Of a stretch of 64,000 nucleotides of DNA, positions 1-10,430 are shown in pieces. The position numbers and the translations under genes were made by a program. The notes under the pieces are model-generated. The model saw only the letters and a program-made list of their open reading frames with translations. It had not been told where the DNA came from and did no database searches. The number at the start of each line of letters is the position of its first letter. Position 1 is the first letter of the stretch. This stretch comes from Antedon mediterranea (Eukaryota > Echinodermata > Crinoidea > Comatulida > Antedonidae): assembly GCF_964355755.1 (NCBI RefSeq), contig NC_092673.1, positions 6,205,001 to 6,269,000 of the forward strand, read 5' to 3'.

Positions 1-494
1 AGCACACGTCTACTTAGCAAGAGCTCAACAAATGGCCCCATTTTACAGGATTTGCAGCTACCACATGTAAAAATGCAACTGAGGTAAATTTATGCCCGAC
101 TTATTGTGCCCAATTAATGTATGAAAAGACATATCTACAGAACCGTATGCTGTACTGTATTAACTAAATTTGGTTGGACTATAAATGACTATAAATTCTC
201 ATCCAAGACAAGTCAACTTATAACTGTTACTAAATTATATACCAACATAAAAAAAACCCTACATGACGAAGTAGAGGTTAGTTTATCAATAAATGATAAA
301 CCTGTTATGAGTAAAGTAGAGAAAACCTTATCACAATGTTTGGTAAAGGTATTTTTGCCTGTAATAGATTCAGAGATAGGTTACCGATGGACCCAGTACT
401 AGAATCTCTAAGAAGAAATGTAGCCAATAGCTTGGAGAGGTGTAGGTGTGGACTGGAAGATGTTTTAAACCATAATAAACAATTTTTGAAATGA
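1..494 (+). CDS. Possible last two exons of an unidentified gene
   Basis: Two short open stretches join in phase across a plausible intron. The first ends at base 83 before a GTAAAT donor. The second begins at base 368 after a pyrimidine-containing acceptor ending in TAATAG and runs to a TGA at 492-494. The joined frame gives 26 residues plus a split Arg, then 41 more (starting FRDRLPMDPV, ending LNHNKQFLK). The composition is protein-like, with many charged and leucine residues, but I do not recognise the family. The second exon recurs at about 5954, where it is diverged after a Cys-Arg-Cys motif. That fits a real exon copied with the neighbouring satellite, or equally a mobile element. The upstream part of any gene lies left of the window. 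Confidence 0.3.
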
Positions 495-737
495 ATCAAT
501 TAATCTGAAAGAAGGCCACTATACTATGCTGCTCCACCATGACAAAAGGAAGTATATTTTTTTCAAAAAGGAGTTTTATTTTTATTGAATATGAATAAAT
601 GTATCAATCTGCAAGTGTTACTAATATGGACATAATTGACATAGTAATATAATGAGTTATTCATTTAATTATCTAAAACATCTTTGATAATCTATAATTA
701 TTTATTCAATTTTGTTTAGTAACAATATTTTGAAATA

Positions 738-902
738 TAATATAGTCACTCAGATTGTATTCATTTTATATTCCTACATATTTTAATAGTGATCAAGTGA
801 ATGAATCTATGGACATCAATTTAGATAAAATGAACCAACCAATTGAAAGAAGTCTACCAGATGATCACCCTGATTATCACATGTCAGGAAGGAGTGGGTA
901 AA
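738..902 (+). pseudogene. Exon-like open stretch leading into the satellite array
   Basis: An open frame runs from an upstream TAG to the TAA at 900-902. It holds an acidic/polar segment (NESMDINLDKMNQP, then PDDHPD). The same PDDHPD/HSDDHPDV hexapeptide-like pattern recurs in frame in the tandem units downstream, where it continues as DVRKEWVKLASSMPYLER. Here a 4-base deficit relative to the array units (CACATGTCAGG instead of CACTCTGATGTCAGG) shifts the frame and gives an early stop. I read it as a broken ancestral copy of the exon amplified in the array. The function is unknown. Confidence 0.3.
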
Positions 903-3900
903 ACTTGCCTCATCAATGCCTTACTTAGAAAGAAAAAAGTACTAGTTAAAAGTACAGTGAAATTAACTATGAAACAAGTTAACTATTGCAATATGATTGG
1001 TTTCAAAACCAATTCCTTAATATTGCAGAATTAGAAGTAACTCAAGTTTCCATGTTAGATTTAGCCAAAGCATAATGTTTACAGCACTTAAAAGTGACCC
1101 AAGTTCACTATTGGTTTCAAATGATTTTCACTTCAGATTTAACCCAAGCATAATGTTTACAGCACTTCAAAGTGACCCAAATTCATTGATGATCACCCTG
1201 ATTTTCACTCTGATGATCACCCAGATGTTCACTCTGATGATAGGAAGGAGTGGGTAAAACTTGCCTCATCAATGCCTTACTTGGAAAGAAGTAAGTACTA
1301 GTTAAAAGTACAGTGAAATTAACTATGAAACATGCAAGTTAACTAAGCAATACAATTGGTTTCAATAACCAATTCCTTAATATTGCAGAATTAGAAGTAA
1401 CTCAAGTTTCCATGTTAGATTTAGCCAAAGCATAATTGTTTACAGCACTTAAAAGTGACTTAAAAGTGACCCAAGTTCACTATTGGTTTCAAATGATTTT
1501 CACTTCAGATTTAGCCCAAGCATAATGTTTACAGCACTTAAAAGTGACTTAAAAGTGACCCAAATTCATTGATGATCACCCTGATGTTCACTCTGATGAT
1601 CACCCAGATGTTCACTCTGATGATAGGAAGGAGTGGGTAAAACTTGCCTAGTCAATGCCTTACTTGGAAAGAAGTAAGTACTAGTTAAAAGTACAGTGAA
1701 ATTAACTATGAAACATGCAAGTTAACTAAGCAATATGATTGGTTTCAATAACCAATTCCTTAATATTGCAGAATTAGAAGTAACTCAAGTTTCCATGTTA
1801 GATTTAGCCAAAGCATAATGTTTACAGCACTTAAAAGTGACCCAAGTTCACTATTGGTTTCAAATAATTTTCACTTCAGATTTAGCCAAAGCATAATGTT
1901 TACAGCACTTCAAAGTGACCCAAATTCATTGATGATCACCCTGATTTTCACTCTGATGTCAGGAAGGAGTGGGTAAAACGTGCCTCATCAATGTCTTACT
2001 TGGAAAGTAGTAATACTAGTTAAAAGTACAGTGAAATTAATTATGAAACATGCAAGTTAACTAAGCAATATGATTGGTTTCAATAATCAATTCCTTAATA
2101 TTGCAGAATTAGAAGTAACTCAAGTTTCCGTGTTAGATTTAGCCAAAGCATAATGTTGACAGCACTTAAAAGTGACCCAAGTTCACTATTGGTTTCAAAT
2201 GATTTTCACTTCAGATTTAGCCCAAGCAAAATGTTTACAGCACTTAAAAGTGACCCAAATTTATTGATGATCACCCAGATGTTCACCCAGATGTTCACTC
2301 TGATGATAGGAAGGAGTGGGTAAAACGTGCCTCATCAATGTCTTACTTGGAAAGTAGTAATACTAGTTAAAAGTACAGTGAAATTAATTATGAAACATGC
2401 AAGTTAAAGCAATATGATTGGTTTTAATAACCAATTCCTTAATATTGCAGAATTAGAAGTAACTCAAGTTTCCATGTTAGATTTAGCCAAAGCATAATGT
2501 TTACAGCACTTAAAAGTGACCCAAGTTCACTATTGGTTTCAAATAATTTTCACTTCAGATTTAGCCAAAGCATAATGTTTACAGCACTTCAAAGTGACCC
2601 AAATTCATTGATGATCACCCTGATTTTCACTCTGATGTCAGGAAGGAGTGGGTAAAACGTGCCTCATCAATGTCTTACTTGGAAAGTAGTAATACTAGTT
2701 AAAAGTACAGTGAAATTAATTATGAAACATGCAAGTTAACTAAGCAATATGATTGGTTTCAATAATCAATTCCTTAATATTGCAGAATTAGAAGTAACTC
2801 AAGTTTCCGTGTTAGATTTAGCCAAAGCATAATGTTGACAGCACTTAAAAGTGACCCAAGTTCACTATTGGTTTCAAATGATTTTCACTTCAGATTTAGC
2901 CCAAGCAAAATGTTTACAGCACTTAAAAGTGACCCAAATTTATTGATGATCACCCAGATGTTCACCCAGATGTTCACTCTGATGATAGGAAGGAGTGGGT
3001 AAAACGTGCCTCATCAATGTCTTACTTGGAAAGTAGTAATACTAGTTAAAAGTACAGTGAAATTAATTATGAAACATGCAAGTTAAAGCAATATGATTGG
3101 TTTTAATAACCAATTCCTTAATATTGCAGAATTAGAAGTAACTCAAGTTTCCATGTTAGATTTAGCCAAAGCATAATTGTTTACAGCACTTAAAAGTGAC
3201 CCAAGTTCACTATTGGTTTCAAATGATTTTCACTTCAGATTTAGCCCAAGCATAATGTTTACAGCACTTAAAAGTGACCCAAATTCGTTGATGATCACCC
3301 AGATTTTCACTCTGACGATCACCCAGATGTTCACTCTGATGTCAGGAAGGAGTGGGTAAAACTTGCCTCATCAATGCCTTACTTGGAAAGAAGTAAGTAC
3401 TAGTTAAAAGTACAGTGAAATTAACTATGACACATGCAAGTTAACCAAGCAATATGATTGGTTTCAATAACCAATTCCTTAATATTGCAGAATTAGAAGT
3501 AACTCAAGTTAACATTTCCATGTTAGATTTAGCCAAAGCATAATGTTTACAGCACTTCGAAGTGACCCAAATTCATTGATGATCACCCTGATGATCACCC
3601 AGATGTTCACTCTGATGTCAGGAAGGAGTGGGTAAAACTTGCCTAATCAATGCCTTACTTGGAAAGAAGTAAGTACTAGTTAAAAGTACAGTGAAATTAA
3701 CTATGAAACATGCAAGTTAACTAAGCAATATGATTGGTTTCAATAACCAATTTCTTAATATTGCAGAATTAGAAGTAACTCAAGTTTCCATGTTAGATTT
3801 AGCCAAAGCATAATGTTTACAGCACTTAAAAGTGACCCAAGTTCACTATTGGTTTCAAATGATTTTCACTTCAGATTTAGCCCAAGCATAATGTTTACAG

Positions 3901-5876
3901 CACTTCAAAGTGACCCAAATTCATTGATGATCACCCTGATTTTCACTCTGATGATCACCCAGATGTTCACTCTGATGTCAGGAAGGAGTGGGTAAAACTT
4001 GCCTCATCAATGCCTTACTTGGAAAGAAGTAAGTACTAGTTAAAAGTACAGTGAAATTAACTATGACACATGCAAGTTAACCAAGCAATATGATTGGTTT
4101 CAATAACCAATTCCTTAATATTGCAGAATTAGAAGTAACTCAAGTTAACATTTCCATGTTAGATTTAGCCAAAGCATAATGTTTACAGCACTTCGAAGTG
4201 ACCCAAATTCATTGATGATCACCCTGATGATCACCCAGATGTTCACTCTGATGTCAGGAAGGAGTGGGTAAAACTTGCCTAATCAATGCCTTACTTGGAA
4301 AGAAGTAAGTACTAGTTAAAAGTACAGTGAAATTAACTATGAAACATGCAAGTTAACCAAGCAATATGATTGGTTTCAATAACCAATTCCTTAATATTGC
4401 AGAATTAGAAGTAACTCAAGTTTCCATGTTAGATTTAGCCAAAGCATAATGTTTACAGCACTTAAAAGTGACCCAAGTTCACTATTGGTTTCAAATGATT
4501 TTCACTTCAGATTTAGCCCAAGCATAATGTTTACAGCACTTCAAAGTGACCCAAATTCATTGATGATCACCCTGATTTTCACTCTGATGATCACCCAGAT
4601 GTTCACTCTGATGTCAGGAAGGAGTGGGTAAAACTTGCCTAATCAATGCCTTACTTGGAAAGAAGTAAGTACTAGTTAAAAGTACAGTGAAATTAACTAT
4701 GAAACATGCAAGTTAACTAAGCAATATGATTGGTTTCAATAACCAATTTCTTAATATTGCAGAATTAGAAGTAACTCAAGTTTCCATGTTAGATTTAGCC
4801 AAAGCATAATGTTTACAGCAATTAAGTGACCCAAGTTCACTATTAGTTTCAAATGATTTTCACTTCAGATTTAGCCAAAGCATAATGTTTACAGCACTTC
4901 AAAGTGACCCAAATTCATTGATGATCACCCTGATTTTCACTCTGATGATCACCCAGATGTTCACTCTGATGATCACCCAGATGTTCACTCTGATGATAGG
5001 AAGGAGTGGGTAAAACGTGCCTCATCAATGTCTTACTTGGAAAGTAGTAATACTAGTTAAAAGTACAGTGAAATTAATTATGAAACATGCAAGTTAACTA
5101 AGCAATATGATTGGTTTTAATAACCAATTCCTTAATATTGCAGAATTAGAAGTAACTCAAGTTTCCATGTTAGATTTAGCCAAAGCATAATTGTTTACAG
5201 CACTTAAAAGTGACCCAAGTTAACTATTGGTTTCAAATGATTTTCACTTCAGATTTAGCCAAAACATAATGTTTACAGCACTTCAAAGTGACCCAAATTC
5301 ATTGATGATCACCCTGATGTTCACTCTGATGATAGGAAGGAGTGGGTAAAACGTGCCTCATCAATGTCTTACTTGGAAAGTAGTAATACTAGTTAAAAGT
5401 ACAGTGAAATTAATTATGAAACATGCAAGTTAACTAAGCAATATGATTGGTTTTAATAACCAATTCCTTAATATTGCAGAATTAGAAGTAACTCAAGTTT
5501 CCATGTTAGATTTAGCCAAAGCATAATTGTTTACAGCACTTAAAAGTGACCCAAGTTCACTATTGGTTTCAAATGATTTTCACTTCAGATTTAGCCAAAG
5601 CATAATGTTTACAGCACTTAAAAGTGACCCAAGTTCACTATTGGTTTCAAATGATTTTCACTTCAGATTTAGCCAAAACATAATGTTTACAGCACTTCAA
5701 AGTGACCCAAATTCATTGATGATCACCCTGATTTTCACTCTGACGATCACCCAGATGTTCATTCTGATGTCAGGAAGGAGTGGGTAAAACTTGCCTAATC
5801 AATGCCTTACTTGGAAAGAAGTAAGTACTAGTTAAAAGTACAGTGAAATTAACTATGAAACATGCAAGTTAACTAA
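880..5876 (+). repeat. Complex satellite array with exon-like units, about 15 copies
   Basis: The word GGAAGGAGTGGGTAAAAC recurs near 887, 1243, 1627, 1963, 2310, 2640, 2990, 3346, 3626, 3980, 4259, 4619, 4998, 5337 and 5776. Units are therefore about 280-440 bp, typically about 350 bp. Higher-order repeats are visible: about 1962-2638 is nearly repeated at 2639-3344, and 636-bp blocks recur at 3177, 3813 and 4449. Each full unit holds an open stretch reading DVRKEWVKLASSMPYLER, a splice-donor-like GTAAGTACTAG, about 100 bp of spacer, an acceptor-like TTAATATTGCAG and a second open stretch reading KLEVTQVSMLDLAKA. Several units have the donor altered to GTAGTAATAC. Internal copies of a block with CATAATGTTTACAGCACTT vary in number and account for much of the length difference. 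I infer amplification of a gene fragment with two exons and a short intron. Confidence 0.8.
3813..3995 (+). other. Recurrent 60-codon repeat-borne ORF (example copy)
   Basis: A 60-codon ORF beginning MFTALKSDPSS and ending in SGRSG recurs at 1075-1257, 3177-3359, 3813-3995 and 4449-4631. A longer 86-codon version, with one internal duplication, lies at 5527-5787. The predicted product is hydrophobic and low in complexity near its end, and matches no family I know. The ORF crosses the unit boundary, and its frame differs from the more protein-like RKEWVKLASSMPYLER frame of the same unit. I consider it a by-product of repeat homogeneity rather than a gene. Confidence 0.35.
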
Positions 5877-6600
5877 GCTTATCAATAAATGATAAACTTG
5901 TAATAAGTAAGCGTAGAGAAAACCTTATCCCAACGTTTGGTAAAGGTATTTTGGCCTGTAATAGATTCAGAGATAGGTTACCGATGGACCCAGTACTAGA
6001 ATCTCTAAGAAGAAATGCAGCCAATGGCTTGGAGAGGTGTAGGTGTCCTACTGAAAGATTAAACAATCAACTATACCATACTTATCTAGAATTTTTTTAA
6101 TGTTTAAGGTGTATTTATATTCGCATTTTAATGTCTTGATTTTTAATGTAATCCACCCTTTTCAGTTTTTGCTGCTGGTGTGGAAGATGTTTTGATCCAT
6201 AATAAATAATTTTTTTTTAAATAAGTGAAATGAATCAATTAATCTGAAAGAAGGCCACTATACTATGCTGCTCCACCATGACAAAGGGAAGTAAATTTTT
6301 TCCAAAGTGAGTTTTTTTTAATGAATATGAATAAATGTATCAATCTGCAAGTGTTACTAGTATGGACATAATTGACATAGTAATATAATGAGACATTCAT
6401 TTAATTATCTAAAAAAAACATCTTTGATAATCTATAATTATTTATACAACTTTGCTTAGTAACAATTTTTTGAAATACAATATAGTCACTCAGATTGTAT
6501 TAATTTTATCATTTATCATATCATTATTGGAAAGAAGTACTAGTTAAAAGTACAGAATGAATCTATGGACATCAATTTAGATTAAATGAACCAACCAATT
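5877..6600 (+). repeat. Second copy of the pre-array flank (bases 283-840)
   Basis: Bases 5877-6046 closely match 283-447, including the candidate terminal exon. Bases 6183-6600 match about 455-840. The two parts are separated by about 135 bp (6047-6182) absent from the left copy. The right copy also carries a short satellite-like insert near 6525-6555. The array is thus bracketed by direct repeats, as expected if a block of terminal exon, spacer and satellite unit was itself duplicated. Confidence 0.75.
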
Positions 6601-7025
6601 GAAATAAGTCTACCAGATGTTCACTCTGATGATCACCCAGATGTTCACTCTGATGTCAGGAAGAAGTGGGTAAAACTTGCCTCATCAATGCCTTACTTGG
6701 AAAGAAGCATGGAGGAAATATATTTCCTCCATGGAAAGAAGTACTAGTTAAAAGTACAGTGAAATTAACTATGAAACAGGCAAGTTAACTAAGCAATATG
6801 ATTGGTTTCAATAACCAATTCCTTAATATTGCAGAATTAGAAGTAACTCAAGTTTCAAATGATTTTTACTTCACTCTGATGTCAGGAAGAAGTGGGTAAA
6901 ACTTGCCTCATCAATGCCTTACTTGGAAAGAAGTAAGTACTAGTTAAAAGTACAGTGAAATTAACTATGAAACATGCAAGTTAACAAAGCATTATGATTG
7001 GTTTCAATAACCAATTCCTTAATAT
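6600..7025 (+). repeat. Satellite units outside the main array, variant AGGAAGAAGTGGG
   Basis: Two further unit starts lie near 6658 and 6889. The first contains a small palindromic insertion (ATGGAGGAAATATATTTCCTCCAT, 6710-6733) inside the exon-like segment and repeats GGAAAGAAGTACTAG after it. Both units share AGGAAGAAGTGGG instead of AGGAAGGAGTGGG, so they form a separate subfamily. The last unit stops at the insertion point of the element at 7026. Confidence 0.7.
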
Positions 7026-7621
7026 TGTAATATAATGATATCCTTTTATAATTAAGAAATTAACCTTTGTATCAGAATTCAAATAAGTTCACGAAATTGG
7101 CCCAGAAAGTCCAGAGGAGAGTTTGTCCAGATGTTTTAATGACCATTTAGTTTATAATCGAATCCCTAAAGAATAACTTTGTGACTTTTCTCACCGTTAA
7201 ATCAGGAGAGATTGACACTATTTAAGTACAGATTTGACAGTGTTATCCATCATTGAAATACCTTATTATACCGTTAATCACTTCTACTTAAACACCCCTG
7301 GACCAACTTAGGACCAATCGTTACCCTCACAGATGACGTAGTGACATATGCAAATGAACCGAAGCCAATATACCCCCAAGTTTCAGAAGAGCCCAGACAC
7401 ACCTTAAAGCCACCTCACGGAGCACACACCTCACAGCCACTTCTTCAGAAGCAGACCAACACACTTCACACCTCACCGACAGCATCACTGTATACTCTGT
7501 TCCTGTTTCTATATTGTATTGAGTATATAACGTATTATTGAATAAACAATGTGTTACTACAGTTTCAAGCGAGTAAGAGTCTTCATTAGAAGTCAGTACC
7601 TCAACATAACACTATATTACA
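7026..7621. mobile_element. Probable solo LTR inside a satellite unit
   Basis: The satellite sequence CCTTAATATTGCAGAATT is interrupted after 7025 and resumes at 7622. The insert is 596 bp, starts TGTAATATAATG and ends CACTATATTACA. It thus has TG...CA ends within an imperfect inverted repeat, and is flanked by a 4-bp duplication ATAT (7022-7025 and 7622-7625). A TATA-like GAGTATATAACG near 7521 and an AATAAA near 7540 resemble an LTR promoter and poly(A) signal. No internal retrotransposon ORFs are present. A Gypsy- or BEL-type solo LTR is the best reading. A non-autonomous DNA element with GTAATATA ends and a 6-bp duplication is the alternative. Confidence 0.5.
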
Positions 7622-7688
7622 ATATTGCAGAATTAGAAGTAACTCAAGTTCACTATTGGTTTCAAATGATTTTCACTTCAGATTTAGG
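7622..7688 (+). repeat. Distal remainder of the interrupted satellite unit
   Basis: The sequence resumes with ATATTGCAGAATTAGAAG and continues with CACTATTGGTTTCAAATG, as in the array. Unique sequence begins near 7689 and marks the end of satellite homology. Confidence 0.75.
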
Positions 7689-7843
7689 CAACCATGAACA
7701 CGGGACATAGTAGTGAATCTGTAGCTCTTCGAACGATACCGGTACTTGTATGTAAAGGTCAGAAGTGAATTAAAATAAACGCTCTCCTTGATTGGCATGG
7801 TGTCAATAGCTGCGTTTTCACCAGGCGCCTTGTTCAATTCCAC

Positions 7844-8503
7844 ATGACATTTACGCCGATAGGGGGGTGGTGTGGGGGGAAATGTAATGACGATCCAATC
7901 ATCGGTGTTGTTTGGACAGAGGCCACTGCTGGACAGACCGCTGAGGATGTAGCGAGTACATACACAAAATACATGAACAGCACTATGTTTAGGGACAGGA
8001 AACGATTCATATTCTATGTGGATAATTGTAGCGGCCAAAACAAAAACTGGACACTTTATACAGCAATGGTTGCTGAAGTAAACAAGTTGGAAGGGCCGCA
8101 AGAATCTATTTTCCGGTATCTCAAACCAGGTCATACCTTTATGTCTGCCGACTCATTCCATGCACAGATTGAAAAAACCATGAGGGAAAGGAAACATGCG
8201 TACGATGCAGATGACTTCACTTCAGTTGTAAACTCTAAAGGATCTGCTTTGGAAATATCACCAGCTGATTTCATCTTGTATGAAAATGGGATGAGCCAAG
8301 GCAAATACACTAACAAGCCATTGCTGTTTGACGTACAAGAAGTACGGTTCATTAAAGAATCCACACTGTTGTTTTGGAAAACTTCAATAGACAATGATGA
8401 ACACAGTTCATGTGACTTTTTAAAGAAGAAAATGGCAGAAAAAATTATGCGTTACGGACATGAGGTCCTGCGATATGCTCCCCCCTGTATTACAAACCCT
8501 TGA
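7844..8503 (+). CDS. DDE-like (DUF7869-type) transposon-derived protein, 219 codons
   Basis: The ORF carries signatures I associate with the DUF7869 group, found in many copies in invertebrate genomes and thought to be transposon-related DDE nucleases. These are FIFYVDNCSGQNKNW (candidate first catalytic Asp, about residue 59), YLKPGHTFMSADSFHAQIEK (about residues 92-111) and the downstream YDADDF segment. The first 20 or so residues cross a G-rich stretch (7859-7882), fit the family less well, and may hold a frameshift. The open frame extends upstream of the ATG, so the true start is uncertain. Relatives usually have a longer N-terminal part; here only the C-terminal domain is visible. Several AATAAA signals follow near 8829-8841. 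The copy sits at the edge of the satellite, and no terminal repeats were identified. Confidence 0.6.
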   Translation: MTFTPIGGWCGGKCNDDPIIGVVWTEATAGQTAEDVASTYTKYMNSTMFRDRKRFIFYVDNCSGQNKNWTLYTAMVAEVNKLEGPQESIFRYLKPGHTFMSADSFHAQIEKTMRERKHAYDADDFTSVVNSKGSALEISPADFILYENGMSQGKYTNKPLLFDVQEVRFIKESTLLFWKTSIDNDEHSSCDFLKKKMAEKIMRYGHEVLRYAPPCITNP

Positions 8504-10400
8504 AAACTTTGAGATCTAATCATTGGCTTGAAATTCTGAAATTTAAATAATTAACTAACATATACCTGATCTAATTTTACCTTTTTTGTCTCATGTGCAA
8601 TAGGTACTCTCAATCTAATGAATTTTAATCACTTTTTTGCTGTTGTTGATTTTCCCTTTTTTTGTATGACTATTTCGTGTTTGTTTTTTGTATAAATTTG
8701 TATTACTTAATGTATTGAATTTTTCTATGTTAATGTTTTGATGTTTTTGTGTATTTTTTATACAGTTTTTATGTAAATGCAATACTTTCAGCTTCTGCTG
8801 CTTTTTGTATATATGTTTTTTATACCGAAATAAATAAATAAATTTACTGGAAAAGGGTTGTGCTGAGCCTGTACCGATTGAAGACTTGCATAATAGAGAT
8901 GGCTACGAATGGTACCTTACTCAAGCAAGATTCAATGCATATTTTTTTATGTACATTAAAATGTACAATTTATGGTATTCAAATTGAACTTGCTAAGCCT
9001 TGTTCATAGTGTGAAGATGCTCTAAAAGCTGTAATTATGAGATGTACAGTTGACAATTACGCATCTGAGTGGTATTACCGACTTCGCAAAAAAATGATTA
9101 CACGACAGTTGGCACAAGCGATTAAAAATGTGAACATTCAACATTCAAGAAATCTATATCTATCTACATTATTACATTTTATAGCAAGTCCATGTTTGTA
9201 CAAAGCAGCAAAACCCTGTTTTATTTTTTCCCCTATTTTGCTTCCAACATTTAAAACGGATGGGTTCCCTTGATAATGCCTTTGTTTAAAATAATATCTT
9301 CTACAGATTTTATACATTTGAATTTATATTAAGATGAGCAACTTTGGGATGCTCGCGTACCTTCTAGTTGTTTAAAATAAACTATATTGTATAAAATGAA
9401 TCATATTACATCCTTACAATTAGTATTTTGGCATAGTACTGTATCAAATAAAACAAAAATTTAAAAATTAATATACCTTGGAATTAAACCTTCAACACAC
9501 CGTAAAACCATGAAAAAAGCACCATTTTTGAGGTAGCAAAACTAATCTAGAAAACTGCAGAAAACAACTACGGTAGGGGACACTTTCCAGAGAAAAGAAT
9601 GCAGGGCAATATATGTTTAAACTTATTACCCTTAGTAAGGGGACATTTTTTGGGGTTCCTAAGGTGTCCTCTTAAAAGGGGTTCCTACAGATTTGTTTTG
9701 CCATATACCAGTCAACCATGCGAACCATATAGATAACTATCAAACAGACTAAAATTGCTGCTACTCGGTGGCGTTTGTAGAAGTCAGTCAGACGAAACCA
9801 TTCTCACTATTTGGTGGCGCCAAACATGTAGACTTCATTCTCTTACCTGCACTATATAATTATAATTATTTAAAATCGTTGTTTTGATTAGATATTTAGA
9901 CCCATCATCTTCTGAGTTATCTGAAAAATAAGTGTTTAATATGAAATTAAAATGGTAGGTGAAATGTAAAAATCTTCCATCAATCGATATTTTTGGCTAG
10001 CATTCCTTTGGAAGATGGTTTTACCATAAAGGCCAATATACACAGACAAAACAGTAAGCAATAGGGAAAATCTTGTGGCTTGTCCCATTAACACAGCGTA
10101 CGGAATTTGTTAATGGTGTGGTGGACAGTGGGTGCTTATAGGCCTACTATGGCACTTGCATTATTGACACATAAATCAAATCATGTCATTGAATCTCCGC
10201 TCAACTGCCCGTCTGTGTTCAGTGTAAATAGATTCTATATTTTTCTGCTCATCAAGACAATCTCAATTTTATTTTATTATCAATAGATTCAAGGTTATGC
10301 ATAATACATTAAAACATAAAAAGATGTGATTAAAATAGATGAAAAGAATGCTTAAAAACAAGAATGTTTAATATTTGATATACCACCTATTGTTTATTTG
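8504..10400. other. Intergenic, between the DUF7869-like ORF and AFMID
   Basis: Downstream of the DDE-like ORF is a T-rich segment with poly(A) signals near 8830. A 78-codon plus-strand ORF at 9037-9273 has a polar N-terminal half (ASEWYYRLRKKM) but no family resemblance, and I do not call it a gene. At 9341-9364 a CGCGTACCTTCTAGTT word resembles one arm of the palindrome at 29368-29404. No gene is supported. Confidence 0.5.
10268..10278 (-). terminator. Candidate AFMID poly(A) signals
   Basis: On the minus strand, two overlapping AATAAA hexamers lie about 125 bp past the proposed AFMID stop. Another AATAAA (10393-10398) falls immediately after the stop and seems too close to be the main signal. 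Confidence 0.4.
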
Positions 10401-10430
10401 TCATGAAAACCAATACAATATGATTAAGGT
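10401..10430 (-). CDS. AFMID: AFMID exon 11 (short C-terminal exon, tentative)
   Basis: After TTATTTAGACAG, the phase-0 frame reads TLIILYWFS and stops. The hydrophobic tail after LTQ resembles the short tail of known AFMID proteins. An AG 4 bases upstream would give a different 15-residue tail, and readthrough of exon 10 is another possibility. Confidence 0.45.
   Translation of the reverse strand, partial: TLIILYWFS

Noticed and set aside
843-1034. P-loop-like peptide QEGVGKTCLINALL in a 63-codon ORF, resembling a GTPase or NACHT Walker A motif
   Set aside because: The first Gly of the GxxxxGKT pattern is Cys, no other GTPase motif follows, and upstream array units have a stop in this frame. 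The alternative frame (RKEWVKLASSMPYLER) continues a longer protein-like sequence and joins across splice signals, so the P-loop resemblance is probably chance.
887-5800. Regular spacing of a short repeat suggestive of a CRISPR array
   Set aside because: The 'spacers' are themselves repeats of one another and units are 280-440 bp. The genome is eukaryotic, so this is a satellite.
9037-9273. 78-codon plus-strand ORF near the DUF7869-like ORF
   Set aside because: No recognisable domain, hydrophobic low-complexity second half, and no link in phase to the upstream ORF.
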